The notes beneath the pieces are model-generated. The model did no database searches. It was not told the DNA's origin and saw only the letters and a list, made by a program, of their open reading frames with translations. The translations under genes were made by a program, and so were the position numbers. From NCBI GenBank assembly GCA_913057135.1, contig CAJXNM010000002.1, positions 53,610 through 117,609 of the forward strand: a DNA stretch of 64,000 nt, read 5' to 3'. Shown here one piece after another: positions 20,440-29,665 of this stretch. This DNA comes from an uncultured Halieaceae bacterium (lineage in GTDB: Bacteria; Pseudomonadota; Gammaproteobacteria; Pseudomonadales; Halieaceae). Position 1 is the first letter of the stretch. Every line of letters begins with the position of its first letter.

Positions 20440-21654
20440 CTAACTGGGCGTGTAAGCGGATAAAGTGATGGCGTTGCGTCCGCCGTCTTTACTATCGTAG
20501 AGGGCCCTGTCTGCGGCATCGATGAGATCACTGATCTCGGTTTTCATACCGGGCACACAGGCCACCACACCCTGACTCACCGACACAAACTCGCCTGTGG
20601 GTGATGAGGCATGGGGCATTTTCAAAGCGGCGACACGCTCACGCACCGCCTCGGCTGTACTCATGGCATCGCCCGAAGTGGAGCCAGGCAAAATCATCAT
20701 AAACTCTTCGCCGCCCATCCGAACAGCAAGCTCACCCGCACGGGAGGTGACCCCCATCAACACTTCGGCGAGTTTCTGCAGCACCAAATCCCCAGACGGA
20801 TGGCCGTAGGTATCGTTGTAGAGCTTAAAGTGATCGACATCGAGCATGATGATGGCCAGAGAGAAACCCGCCCGTCGAGCGCGACTAATCTCGGTCTCAA
20901 AGACCTGATTGGCGCCACGGCGATTCTTCAATCCCGTCAATTCGTCGATGGTGGCAATATCTGCCAGTTGCTGCCGCGCCTCTTGTAACTGCTGATTCTT
21001 CAAGCGCAGGCTCTCGGACAGCTCGGCAAAGTCGTGATTCATGGCTTCACGCTCTAGACTGGACTGAATCATGTCCCCAAAGGAACGACTCATCCAGCCA
21101 CTTGCGAGAGCCATGAGTAACGACAAGGCGGTGAGTAACGCTGCCAACATCAAATTGAAGGCACGCACGTCATAGTGCCACGCCAGCCACGTTGCTACCG
21201 GAATCAAGGTGGCGAATAAATTAGCCATATAAACTTCGCGCACCACAGACGTGACCGCCACCGCCACGACGGAGATGATAGTGACGATGAGCAACAGCAA
21301 ATAGAACATCTGATCCGAGAGTATGCCGTCTAACCAAAACACAGTTGACGACCACGCCACACCCAGTAGTACCGCGCTGGCGATTAGCTCGACATAAACG
21401 GAGAAACGACCACGTATAAATCGCTCGCCTTCAAGGGCACCACTCATTCGCATGGAATGCACGAGCAGCAGAGTGAGCATGGCCACCGCCCAGGACAGTA
21501 GCAAGACGTCGCTAGCCTGAAACCACAACAAGGCAACGACGGCGGCGACACCCACCGCGTGAGCGCCCACCAACGCAAAACGGGCATGGTGTAAGTGAAG
21601 CTCCAGTTTTGCGGCCAAAAGCTCCGCGCCGGAAATTTTACGTTGGTATAACAT
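20440..21654 (-). CDS. Membrane-anchored diguanylate cyclase (GGEEF)
   Basis: Makes the second messenger cyclic di-GMP; 404 residues. Residues ~25-200 contain about six hydrophobic helices forming a sensory membrane region. A short coiled coil (SLRLKNQQLQEARQQLADI) leads into the GGDEF domain at about 235 (DELTGLKNRRGANQVF). The signature is MGGEEF, an active-type motif. The upstream inhibitory RxxD site reads RAGE, so feedback inhibition by c-di-GMP may be weakened. No EAL domain. Signal unknown. Confidence 0.93.
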   Translation of the reverse strand: MLYQRKISGAELLAAKLELHLHHARFALVGAHAVGVAAVVALLWFQASDVLLLSWAVAMLTLLLVHSMRMSGALEGERFIRGRFSVYVELIASAVLLGVAWSSTVFWLDGILSDQMFYLLLLIVTIISVVAVAVTSVVREVYMANLFATLIPVATWLAWHYDVRAFNLMLAALLTALSLLMALASGWMSRSFGDMIQSSLEREAMNHDFAELSESLRLKNQQLQEARQQLADIATIDELTGLKNRRGANQVFETEISRARRAGFSLAIIMLDVDHFKLYNDTYGHPSGDLVLQKLAEVLMGVTSRAGELAVRMGGEEFMMILPGSTSGDAMSTAEAVRERVAALKMPHASSPTGEFVSVSQGVVACVPGMKTEISDLIDAADRALYDSKDGGRNAITLSAYTPS

Positions 21655-21683
21655 AGCCGCAGTTTACCGCGAGGAATTAGCAC

Positions 21684-22397
21684 ATGGATAGCGCCAAGAC
21701 AGCCGTCGTCAGGCTATCGGTCATTGCCCTGCTGATACCGATGCTAGTGCTGATAGCTCGACTGGGCTACCACTGGTCCCTTGCGCGGCAAGTCGCTGAC
21801 TGCGAGGCCATTACTCGCAGCCTTGAGCAGGTTGACGGTGTGCAGCGGGTGCCCTCGGGGGGCATTCTAATGCTCGGGCGCAATCACCTGGCGCGCTGGC
21901 GTAATGTCCCCGATGTGCTTTTAGGCAGTGATGTGGTCGTTAGAGCGTCCCCCCTGTATCGGCCCGAGGCCATCGCAGAGTGTTTTCAACGAGCAGTGGC
22001 GTGGTACCAACCGGACATTACCGTGCTGTTATTAGAGATGAGTGACGCGTCACGGGCCTCCGATGATGTCTTTCTGGCACTGGATAAATTGTTGCGAGCC
22101 AGAGAACACTATGGGGTCTCGCCACATTTGGTCGTGATTCCTCCCCTCGACGGTCCAGCCTTTGAGGCGCAGTTGGAACAATTGCAAGATTTCACGGTAA
22201 CGCTGGCACGGTGGGCCAGAGCGCACCCCGGGGTGCATGTTATGCCAATTGGTACTCGTCTATACGATGCCACCGGTGCAGTTGATCCGAGTTTGTACTG
22301 GCCCGATGGAGAAACACTGTTCGCCACGGGTTACGAGCGGTTAGAGCAGGGATTACGGGAAGAGCTGCGAACAACCTTTGGTAGCCAGCAACTCTAG
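21684..22397 (+). CDS. SGNH-hydrolase-like membrane-anchored protein, probably catalytically dead
   Basis: 237 residues: an N-terminal signal anchor (about residues 10-26), then a domain shaped like SGNH/GDSL hydrolases. Block I, usually GDS with the Ser nucleophile, reads ILMLGRNHLARW. The later WYQPDITVLLLEMSD corresponds to the block before GxND. The C-terminal DxxH block reads WPDGETLFATGY, without His. The fold match is my inference from pattern; the lost Ser and His suggest a binding or structural role. GAGGAA lies 7 nt before ATG 21684. Divergent from the cyclase gene, 29 bp away. Confidence 0.55.
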   Translation: MDSAKTAVVRLSVIALLIPMLVLIARLGYHWSLARQVADCEAITRSLEQVDGVQRVPSGGILMLGRNHLARWRNVPDVLLGSDVVVRASPLYRPEAIAECFQRAVAWYQPDITVLLLEMSDASRASDDVFLALDKLLRAREHYGVSPHLVVIPPLDGPAFEAQLEQLQDFTVTLARWARAHPGVHVMPIGTRLYDATGAVDPSLYWPDGETLFATGYERLEQGLREELRTTFGSQQL

Positions 22398-22434
22398 GCT
22401 CACACCCTAGAGCAAGTTGCGGTATTATCGACCA

Positions 22435-24369
22435 ATGTTGCAGGATTTTCCGACAGTTGTACCCGATACCCCTCTACTCGATGCCATCGAGCTAGATCGA
22501 GATCGGCTACATCAACTCAGTGACGAGGAGCTAGTCGCCCTCGCCGCCGAAATACGCTTGTTTCTTTTGCACAGCGTCAGCCATACGGGTGGGCATTTTG
22601 GCGCAGGCCTAGGGGTCGTTGAGCTTACAGTGGCACTGCACCATGTGCTTAATACCCCCGAAGACCGATTGGTCTGGGACGTAGGCCATCAAACCTACCC
22701 GCATAAGATTCTCACCGAACGCCGGCATCAAATGCATAGCATGCGCCAAAAAGGGGGGCTGTCAGGGTTTCCCAAGCGCAGCGAGAGTCCCTACGACACC
22801 TTTGGAGTCGGACACTCATCCACCAGTATTTCTGCCGCCGTTGGCATGGCGATTGCGGCCCGACAACAGGGACTCGATCGCAAAACAGTGGCGGTCATCG
22901 GCGATGGCGCCATCACCGGCGGCATGGCCTTTGAAGCCCTGGCACACGCCGGGCATACCCGACCGAATCTGCTGGTTATCCTCAACGACAACCAAATGTC
23001 GATTGGGCACAACACCGGCGGTCTAGCGACTTACTTTGCCAAAATTTGGGCCAGCCCCACCTACATTGCCTTTCGAGAAGGGTCAAAACGCCTACTGGAG
23101 CATGTGCGCACCGCCTGGGATCTGGCCAAAAAGACGGAAGAGCAATGGAAAAGCCTGGTGGCCCCGGGCATGCTCTTCGAGGAGCTGGGGTTCAATTACG
23201 TGGGGCCCCTGGATGGCCACGATCTCCCTCAGCTGGTGCACACCCTAAGAGCAATGTCAGAGCTAAAAGGTCCTCAACTGCTGCATATTCGGACCGTCAA
23301 AGGCAAAGGATTCGAACCTGCGGAGCGTGACCCAGTGGGTTATCACGCGATCAACAAGATTGAATCGAAACCATCGGAGGACGCACCACCGGCGCCGACA
23401 AAGCCCAGCCCACCGAAATACCAGGATGTGTTCGGGCGCTGGCTGTGTGATATGGCTGAAGCCGATAGTCGTCTTGTAGGTATTACGCCGGCGATGTGTG
23501 AGGGTTCTGGGATGGTCCAGTTCGCCGAGGCCTATCCACGCCGCTATTACGACGTGGCCATTGCCGAGCAGCATGCGGTGACTTTCGCGGCTGGGCTGGC
23601 CTGCGATGGCTTGAAACCGGTGGTAGCCATTTACTCAACGTTCCTGCAACGGGCCTACGACCAGCTTATTCACGATGTGGCGCTGCAGAATCTCGATGTC
23701 ACCTTCGCCATCGATCGCGCCGGTCTGGTAGGACAAGATGGAGCCACCCATCACGGCGTGTTCGATCTTAGCTATTTGCGCTGTGTGCCCAATATGATCA
23801 TCGCCTGCCCAAGTGATGAAAATGAGTGCCGACAATTGTTGTATACCGCCTATCAACATCGCGGACCGTCAGCAGTGCGTTATCCACGTGGTGCAGGGGT
23901 GGGCGTGCTTATTGAGCAGACCATGACCGAGCTACCCCTGGGTCAATCGGTTACAGTGCGTGAAGGGCATCGCGTCGGGATTTTGAACTTCGGCGTCCTA
24001 CTGCCAGAGGCCAAAAGGGCGGCAGAGGTTCTTGATGCTACCCTCGTCGATATGCGCTGGGTGAAACCCCTTGATGAGGCGCGCATCGTGGCGCTCGCCC
24101 AACAATGTGAGCGTCTGGTCACCGTAGAGGAAAACTGTATCGCCGGCGGCGCAGGTGCCGCTGTCGCTGAATTATTAGCACAGCGACATATCGACTGCCC
24201 CGTCAGGCATATCGGTATCCCAGACCAGTTCATCCATCACGCCAGCCAATCCCAAAATCGTATTGATGCAGGCTTAACCGCGGATGCCATTATTGCGGCG
24301 GGCACCTTAGATACTGTGTACAACACCACCTTTGTGACTGAACTGGACCCGATAAAGGTATCTTCATGA
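22435..24369 (+). CDS. dxs: 1-deoxy-D-xylulose-5-phosphate synthase
   Basis: Thiamine diphosphate enzyme that condenses pyruvate with glyceraldehyde 3-phosphate, the first step of the MEP isoprenoid pathway; 644 residues. [17 protein letters not shown] lies near residue 60, the ThDP/Mg motif [14 protein letters not shown] to NDNQMS at 160-190, the transketolase pyrimidine domain from about 330 ([14 protein letters not shown]) and the C-terminal domain after 500. ATG 22435 ([11 protein letters not shown]) was chosen over a TTG six codons upstream; neither has a strong ribosome site. First gene of dxs-xseB-ispA. Confidence 0.97.
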   Translation: MLQDFPTVVPDTPLLDAIELDRDRLHQLSDEELVALAAEIRLFLLHSVSHTGGHFGAGLGVVELTVALHHVLNTPEDRLVWDVGHQTYPHKILTERRHQMHSMRQKGGLSGFPKRSESPYDTFGVGHSSTSISAAVGMAIAARQQGLDRKTVAVIGDGAITGGMAFEALAHAGHTRPNLLVILNDNQMSIGHNTGGLATYFAKIWASPTYIAFREGSKRLLEHVRTAWDLAKKTEEQWKSLVAPGMLFEELGFNYVGPLDGHDLPQLVHTLRAMSELKGPQLLHIRTVKGKGFEPAERDPVGYHAINKIESKPSEDAPPAPTKPSPPKYQDVFGRWLCDMAEADSRLVGITPAMCEGSGMVQFAEAYPRRYYDVAIAEQHAVTFAAGLACDGLKPVVAIYSTFLQRAYDQLIHDVALQNLDVTFAIDRAGLVGQDGATHHGVFDLSYLRCVPNMIIACPSDENECRQLLYTAYQHRGPSAVRYPRGAGVGVLIEQTMTELPLGQSVTVREGHRVGILNFGVLLPEAKRAAEVLDATLVDMRWVKPLDEARIVALAQQCERLVTVEENCIAGGAGAAVAELLAQRHIDCPVRHIGIPDQFIHHASQSQNRIDAGLTADAIIAAGTLDTVYNTTFVTELDPIKVSS

Positions 24370-24590
24370 CCGATGAAGAACAAAAGCAGCCTGACCTTAA
24401 AGAACAGATGTCGGCCCTGTCGGAGATTGTGGAAAAACTGGAAGATCCAGAGGTTAGTTTAGAAGCATCTTTAGCTCTCTACGAGCAGGGTATGGCACTT
24501 GTTAAACGCGCCACAGCCACCCTTGAGTTGGCTGAACAACGGGTTGCTGTGCTCACCTCAGACGGAGATCTGGAAGCTTTAGACCCATGA
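24366..24590 (+). CDS. xseB: Exodeoxyribonuclease VII small subunit
   Basis: 74-residue partner of XseA in the ssDNA exonuclease VII. It shows the typical helical pattern ([20 protein letters not shown], then [19 protein letters not shown]). Start ATG overlaps the dxs stop as ATGA, and its own stop overlaps ispA the same way, so all three genes are translationally coupled. The large subunit gene xseA is not in the window. Confidence 0.95.
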   Translation: MTDEEQKQPDLKEQMSALSEIVEKLEDPEVSLEASLALYEQGMALVKRATATLELAEQRVAVLTSDGDLEALDP

Positions 24591-25426
24591 GGTCCAGCGA
24601 TAAACCGAGCCCGCTGCAGTGTGATGCGCCGGTGTTAAGCCAAGCTATCGACTATGTGCTGGCCACCCCTGGCAAACAAATCCGCGCGCAATTGGCCCGG
24701 GCCAGCTACGGTTTATTTCACAGCAGTATCAGCGATGGCATTGTTACTGTCGCCACCGCTATCGAGTGGCTACATACTTACTCACTCGTTCACGATGACC
24801 TGCCCGCCATGGATGACGATGATTTGCGTCGAGGCCAACCCACCGTGCACAAGGCATTCGATGAAGCCACCGCTATTCTCGTCGGGGATGGGTTGCAAGC
24901 GGCCGCGTTTGAAAAGATAGCCTCAGAGAATAGCCTCAGCGCCATGCAGCGCATTGAATTATTACAGCTGCTCACCCGTGCGGTGGGCTTTTCAGGCATG
25001 GTCGGTGGGCAAGCGCTGGACCTAGCGGGAGAACGACAAGGGTTGTCACTGGATGCCCTGCAACAAATTCATCACCTAAAAACAGGTGCACTCATTACCG
25101 CGGCGACCGTCGCAGGGGGTATCTGTGCCGGGGCCAGCGAGCGGGATTTAGCGCAACTGGCGACTTTTGGTAAGCACCTAGGCCTAGCCTTTCAGGTTAC
25201 CGACGACATCCTAGACGTCACCCAGTCCAGCGAGCAATTGGGCAAAACCGCCGGCAAAGATCTGAGCTCTGAGAAGTCGACGTACGTCAGCTGTTTAGGA
25301 CTAGAGGGCGCAAAGACCGAAGCCGAGGCACTGCTGCGCCAAGCTCTGGCGGCTATCGCCCATTACGAACAGCGGGCAGAGCCACTTCGCGCTATTGCCG
25401 ATCAGGTAGTGAGGCGATTGCACTGA
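24587..25426 (+). CDS. ispA: Farnesyl diphosphate synthase
   Basis: Short-chain polyprenyl diphosphate synthase making geranyl and farnesyl diphosphate; 279 residues. The first Asp-rich motif is DDLPAMDDDDLRRG near residue 66 and the second is DDILDVT near 205. The residues before the first motif (SLVH) suit a farnesyl-length product. It follows xseB in the same operon and supplies precursors for quinones and undecaprenyl phosphate. Ends 18 bp before the convergent pgpA stop. Confidence 0.96.
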   Translation: MRSSDKPSPLQCDAPVLSQAIDYVLATPGKQIRAQLARASYGLFHSSISDGIVTVATAIEWLHTYSLVHDDLPAMDDDDLRRGQPTVHKAFDEATAILVGDGLQAAAFEKIASENSLSAMQRIELLQLLTRAVGFSGMVGGQALDLAGERQGLSLDALQQIHHLKTGALITAATVAGGICAGASERDLAQLATFGKHLGLAFQVTDDILDVTQSSEQLGKTAGKDLSSEKSTYVSCLGLEGAKTEAEALLRQALAAIAHYEQRAEPLRAIADQVVRRLH

Positions 25427-25444
25427 GCGTAAGCCTGTACCTGA

Positions 25445-25981
25445 TTAATCCAGCAAGCCCAACTGCAGGGCAAGTGCCAAAACCAGCGCTGCCCAACACC
25501 CTGCGGCAACGTCGTCTAACATGACACCCAAGCCATTCTTCAGATGCCTATCGCACCAAGAGGCGGGCCAGGGCTTTCCAATATCGAACGCCCTAAAAGC
25601 GGCAAAAGCCAATCCATAGAAAACGACACTGCTAATGGCTGGCGAGAGCAAATACCAGGGTAGTGCCGCCGTAATCAGCATACCCAGCACTTCGTCGACC
25701 ACAATGGCACCGTGATCCGGTTTACCCCACGCACGCCCCGCCCGCTGACTGGCCACACTGCCCAAGACCAACAACACCAGCGCAACCAGCAGCGCGCCCA
25801 TACCGGACATTAACCACAACACCAGCACAACAAAGGGTAGGGCCGCTAAGGTACCCACAGTACCCGGGGCCACCGGAGCCAAACCGGCGCCGCCCCAAGT
25901 AGCTAACAACAAAACAGGAGACTGTCGAATTTGGCGCCAGCTTGGTTTGATCACCGACGATTCGTTATTGGAAGTGGTCAT
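25445..25981 (-). CDS. pgpA: Phosphatidylglycerophosphatase A
   Basis: Inner-membrane phosphatase converting phosphatidylglycerophosphate to phosphatidylglycerol; about 178 residues. Signature segments are GAGLAPVAPGTVGTLAALP, the metal-ligand stretch DHGAIVVDEVLGMLI, and FRAFDIGKPWPASWCDRHL near the end. Four hydrophobic segments. Start taken at ATG 25981 (MTTSNNES); ATG 25993 is an alternative, and both lie inside the end of thiL. The nusB-thiL-pgpA order is the standard gammaproteobacterial one. Confidence 0.95.
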   Translation of the reverse strand: MTTSNNESSVIKPSWRQIRQSPVLLLATWGGAGLAPVAPGTVGTLAALPFVVLVLWLMSGMGALLVALVLLVLGSVASQRAGRAWGKPDHGAIVVDEVLGMLITAALPWYLLSPAISSVVFYGLAFAAFRAFDIGKPWPASWCDRHLKNGLGVMLDDVAAGCWAALVLALALQLGLLD

Positions 25982-26894
25982 ATCCCCTCGCATCTAAGCA
26001 CTCGCCATCAACGCGCACTCCAGAGCCATCCCCTAAGACACGCCCAATTACGGAACTCCCCGGCGGCGGTGACAGATGACTTGGGAAAGTGAACGCCAGT
26101 TCGTAGTCGTCGCCGCCTGTCAAAGCCCACTTTAGAGCCTGAGATTGGGGCCAGTGGCTGATCGCTTGGGACAGGGGTAATCGCTGGCTTTCGATATCAA
26201 TACTGACGCCCGACGCGTGCGCCACATGCGCCAGATCGGCCAATAAACCGTCGGATATATCGATGCTGGCGTGGGCATACTTAGCTAGCCAATCAACGAA
26301 CTCAAACCGGGGCGTGGGAGCAAAAAATCGCTGTTCGAGCCATTCCAAGGACGCGTCGCTGACACCATCAGGTACTAAGATATCGCCCTCAAGTACGCAT
26401 AATCCAGCGGCACTGTCACCCAAGGTACCCGTCACTGCGACCAAATCACCCGACTTCGCGCCACTACGACGACAGCAACTATCGGCGGGGGCATGGCCCA
26501 ATACCGTTACCGTTAAGGCGAGGGGGCCACGGGTAAGATCGCCACCCACAAGTGGCAGCGAAAAATCTTTTACCACCCGGCCCAACCCGAGCGAAAAACT
26601 GTGTAACCAGAGTTCATCAGCCGAGGGTAGGGTCAACGCGAGGGTCATGCCCATCGGATGGGCAGCCATAGCCGCCAAATCACTCGCCGCCGCCGCAACC
26701 GCTCGATAAGCGATATGTTCAGGCAAGGTATGGGTGGGAAAATGACGGCCTTCGATTTGAGTATCGGTCGACACCAGCGTGACATGCCCCGGAGGCGGGG
26801 CCACTACTGCCGCATCATCGCCGACACCCAATTGCACCCAAGGGCCGGCACCGAATTGGGCAAGATAACGGTAGATCAGTTGAAATTCAGACAC
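25965..26894 (-). CDS. thiL: Thiamine-monophosphate kinase
   Basis: Phosphorylates thiamine phosphate to thiamine diphosphate with ATP; 309 residues, AIR-synthase-like fold. It begins MSEFQLIYRYLAQFG, with GVGDDAAVV near residue 24, STDTQIEGRHF near 41, VGGDLTRGPL near 115, SIDISDGLLADLAHVA near 205 and GGDDYELAF near 255. The product is the cofactor used by Dxs, encoded close by on the other strand. 15 bp downstream of nusB. Confidence 0.95.
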   Translation of the reverse strand: MSEFQLIYRYLAQFGAGPWVQLGVGDDAAVVAPPPGHVTLVSTDTQIEGRHFPTHTLPEHIAYRAVAAAASDLAAMAAHPMGMTLALTLPSADELWLHSFSLGLGRVVKDFSLPLVGGDLTRGPLALTVTVLGHAPADSCCRRSGAKSGDLVAVTGTLGDSAAGLCVLEGDILVPDGVSDASLEWLEQRFFAPTPRFEFVDWLAKYAHASIDISDGLLADLAHVAHASGVSIDIESQRLPLSQAISHWPQSQALKWALTGGDDYELAFTFPSHLSPPPGSSVIGRVLGDGSGVRVDGECLDARGYDHFQ

Positions 26895-26909
26895 GGTGGC
26901 GGCCGCCTG

Positions 26910-27356
26910 CTACAAGCCCGCGTCAATTTCGAGTCGTCGAAGATCCTTTGCCATTTTATCGAGCACACCGTTGATGTAGCGAAAGCTATCGGTGGCACCG
27001 AACTTGCGCGCCAGTGCCACCGCTTCGTTGATAACCACCCGGTATGGCACGTCGATCCGGTCCCTGAGCTCAAACACGCCCATGCGCAACAGCGCTCGCT
27101 CGATGGGATCGAGTTCGTCAATGGGCCGGTCAAGCTTAGGCGTGTAGAGCGCATCAAGCTCGCGCGCCTGATTGGCCGCCCCCACCAGCAACTGGTTAAA
27201 GTACTCGCCGTCGACATGACTAAAGTCATTATCGACCCGAAACTCAGCCTCGATCTCGTTCAGGTCTGCGCCAGTCATGGACCACTGATACAGCGCCTGA
27301 AGTGCGAAATGACGTGCCCGGCGACGCTGGGCCGCGAGGGGATTGACCACCGCCAT
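26910..27356 (-). CDS. nusB: Transcription antitermination protein NusB
   Basis: RNA-binding factor that with NusE/S10 promotes rRNA antitermination; 148 residues. It starts [20 protein letters not shown], contains LYQWSMTG and the conserved C-terminal [18 protein letters not shown] and FINGVLD-like ([10 protein letters not shown]) stretch. The ATG at 27356 overlaps the ribH stop (TGATG). ribH-nusB linkage is widespread. Confidence 0.96.
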   Translation of the reverse strand: MAVVNPLAAQRRRARHFALQALYQWSMTGADLNEIEAEFRVDNDFSHVDGEYFNQLLVGAANQARELDALYTPKLDRPIDELDPIERALLRMGVFELRDRIDVPYRVVINEAVALARKFGATDSFRYINGVLDKMAKDLRRLEIDAGL

Positions 27357-27838
27357 CAAGAGTCTATGGCGCTAAATAAGTTGACCATTTCAAGGGCACT
27401 CATGGCTGCTTCAGCACCTTTGTTGCCCGCTTTAGTACCCGAGCGCTCAACCGCCTGTTCAATGGAGTCCACTGTCAGTACACCAAAAGCAATGGGCTTA
27501 CCCGTGTCCATTTGCACCTGCGCCAGACCTTTCGTGCACTCACCCGCAACATAGTCAAAATGCGGTGTGCCACCCCGAATAACAGCACCCAGCGCAATAA
27601 TGGCATCACAGTCGCTGCGGTTGGCCAGGTGACGACAGGCCACGGGTATTTCAAACGCACCCGGTACCCGCACAATGTGCATTTGCTCATCGGCTATACC
27701 ATGGCGACGCAGGGTATCAATGGCACCCTCGAGCAAATGCTCCACGACAAAACTGTTCCAGCGGGCAACCACCAGTGTGTAACGGCCCTGATTGGGACCT
27801 AAATGACCCTCGGTCGTTTGAATTCCCGTTGTGCTCAT
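27356..27838 (-). CDS. ribH: 6,7-dimethyl-8-ribityllumazine synthase
   Basis: Condenses the ribitylamino-pyrimidine with dihydroxybutanone phosphate in the penultimate step of riboflavin synthesis; 160 residues. Key motifs are [17 protein letters not shown] near residue 25, VPGAFEIPV near 58, [19 protein letters not shown] near 82 (catalytic His in the HFDY stretch) and [12 protein letters not shown] near 118. Three bp downstream of the RibBA-like gene. Confidence 0.97.
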   Translation of the reverse strand: MSTTGIQTTEGHLGPNQGRYTLVVARWNSFVVEHLLEGAIDTLRRHGIADEQMHIVRVPGAFEIPVACRHLANRSDCDAIIALGAVIRGGTPHFDYVAGECTKGLAQVQMDTGKPIAFGVLTVDSIEQAVERSGTKAGNKGAEAAMSALEMVNLFSAIDS

Positions 27839-27841
27839 AGC

Positions 27842-28981
27842 TTACTCCTGTCTGTGATCGAATGAACCTGGGGCAACAAACTCGAGCACTTCAAGCCCAA
27901 ATCCGGCCAAGGCATTGTACTTCAGAGGCGCACCCATCAAGTGGATTTGTCCCACCCCAAGATCGTGCAATATCTGAGCACCCAGCCCCACAGATGCCCA
28001 ACCCTCGGCAGGGGCCTGTGACCCCACTGACTGTTGCCCCAATATACGGTCAATACTGGCAAGCAAGGATTCGGGGGTCTCGGGTCGACTGATCACCACT
28101 AAAACCCCTCGCTCTGATTCGCAGACTGCCCGCAAGCTACCATCAAAACGCCAGCTGGCTTGTCCATCGAGGGTTGTACCAATCAGATCACGCAAAACGG
28201 ATGTCACGTGAACCCGCACCAGCGTGGGCCGATTCGGGCTGATATCTCCCCGTGACAGAGCCATATGCACGGTACGGCCATTAATTTCACGATAGACCGT
28301 CAGCTGCAATGGCCCATGGGCGGTGTTAATTTCCCCTTCCCGTACCCGCTCGATGGTCAGTTGGTTCGCCAGACGCCAATTGACCAAATCGGACACTCGC
28401 CCCACCGGTAAATCATGTCGCTGAGCAAATGCGAGCAGATCATCGCCACTGGCAACGTCGCCACGCTCATCCAAGACATCCGTGAACACTGCGGCCGGTG
28501 ACAATCCAGCTAATTGCGCTAGATCGGTCGCGGCCTCGGCACGATCGGCTCGGGTCAGAACGCCGCCCGCTGCAGCAGCGACGGGAAATATATGACCCGG
28601 CTGCACTAGGTCCGCGGCAACCGCATCGGGTGCTACAGCCACTCTGACCGTGTGCGCACGGTCCGCAGCCGAGATACCGGTATCGATTCCCTCTGCAGCC
28701 TCAATCGACAGGGTAAAGGGTGCCGCCGCACCATCACCTTCAACCATCAGTGGCAGGTGCAGGTGGTCACAACGCTCGCGCGTTAAACCCAGGCAAACCA
28801 ACCCACGGGCTTGGCGTGCCATAAACGTAATGTGTTCGGGTTCACACAGCTCGGCAGCAACCACCACGATACCCGTTGCACTCCCGGCGCTGTTATCAAT
28901 AAGGAGTAGGACCTGACGGCCATATCGCAGGTGGCTGGCTAAATCATCGGGGGCAACTACCGTATTGTCAGTCGTTGACAT
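27842..28981 (-). CDS. RibBA-like protein, both enzymatic halves degenerate
   Basis: 379 residues. Residues 1-205 align by eye with DHBP synthase (RibB) and 206-379 with GTP cyclohydrolase II (RibA). In the RibB half the acidic loop DDEDRENEGD is replaced by LIDNSAGSATG, the catalytic His of GHTEA is Arg (ADRAEA), and the later Glu is shifted to Asp. In the RibA half the zinc cysteines are absent (VHVTSVLRDLIGTT). A degenerate RibA half is known in proteobacterial RibBX proteins; loss in both halves suggests a non-catalytic role or a scaffold. The ribosome site AAGGAGG is strong and the operon position (ribE before, ribH after) is normal. Confidence 0.85.
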   Translation of the reverse strand: MSTTDNTVVAPDDLASHLRYGRQVLLLIDNSAGSATGIVVVAAELCEPEHITFMARQARGLVCLGLTRERCDHLHLPLMVEGDGAAAPFTLSIEAAEGIDTGISAADRAHTVRVAVAPDAVAADLVQPGHIFPVAAAAGGVLTRADRAEAATDLAQLAGLSPAAVFTDVLDERGDVASGDDLLAFAQRHDLPVGRVSDLVNWRLANQLTIERVREGEINTAHGPLQLTVYREINGRTVHMALSRGDISPNRPTLVRVHVTSVLRDLIGTTLDGQASWRFDGSLRAVCESERGVLVVISRPETPESLLASIDRILGQQSVGSQAPAEGWASVGLGAQILHDLGVGQIHLMGAPLKYNALAGFGLEVLEFVAPGSFDHRQE

Positions 28982-29627
28982 AGCCCGCCTCCTTAAGCTG
29001 TGACCAGCTCAAACCCGCGGGTGCCGCAGCTTGGCCTCCCGCTTGCAGCAAGCGCTCTAGGTAGCGAGCAACCACATCCACTTCCAAATTGACACGGCTA
29101 CCCTCGACGTAATCGGAAAACAGCGTCTCGCCAAAGGTCTGAGGAATGATGGTCAGTTCAAAATCCGAGCCCGAGACGGCATTCACTGTGAGACTCGTGC
29201 CATCCACCGTAATACTGCCCTTGTGGGCAATGTAGCGGGATAAAGCTTCAGGGGCGCGCACTTGGTAGCGCCACGACCGCCCATCACGGGCGATAGAGAC
29301 AATAGTGCCAACCCCATCTACATGACCACTCACAATATGACCACCCATGGACGAGCTTGGGGTTAAGGATTTTTCCAGATTGACACGATCGCCCAGATTT
29401 CGCTCACCCAGGGTCGTAAAATCCAAGGTCTCGTGGGAGACATCTGCCCAATACCCGTCCCCGGGCAAATCGGTAACCGTCAGGCAGACGCCACTGGTGG
29501 CAATACTGTCACCTAGCACCACATCGGCAAGGGGCAACTTGCCCGTCCGCACCCGCAGTCGGAGATCGTTACCCGATCGCTCCATGGCGGCAATCTCTCC
29601 CACCGCTTGTATGATGCCAGTGAACAC
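28968..29627 (-). CDS. ribE: Riboflavin synthase alpha subunit
   Basis: Dismutates two lumazine molecules into riboflavin and the pyrimidine; 219 residues made of two lumazine-binding barrels. It starts with GTG at 29627 (MFTGIIQAVGEI) with GGGAG 5 nt upstream. Both copies of the signature are visible: GDSIATSGVCLTVTDL near residue 38 and HKGSITVDGTSLTVNAVSG near 134, and MGGHIVSGHVDGVG near 94. Its end overlaps the next gene by 14 bp. Confidence 0.96.
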   Translation of the reverse strand: MFTGIIQAVGEIAAMERSGNDLRLRVRTGKLPLADVVLGDSIATSGVCLTVTDLPGDGYWADVSHETLDFTTLGERNLGDRVNLEKSLTPSSSMGGHIVSGHVDGVGTIVSIARDGRSWRYQVRAPEALSRYIAHKGSITVDGTSLTVNAVSGSDFELTIIPQTFGETLFSDYVEGSRVNLEVDVVARYLERLLQAGGQAAAPAGLSWSQLKEAGYVND

Positions 29628-29665
29628 TTGAACTCCCTATTTTGTCTTTGTTGTCGTCGTTGACG

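Noticed and set aside
26658..27554. 298-residue plus-strand frame opposite thiL/nusB/ribH
   Set aside because: Antisense to three well-identified genes, no family match and no start signal.
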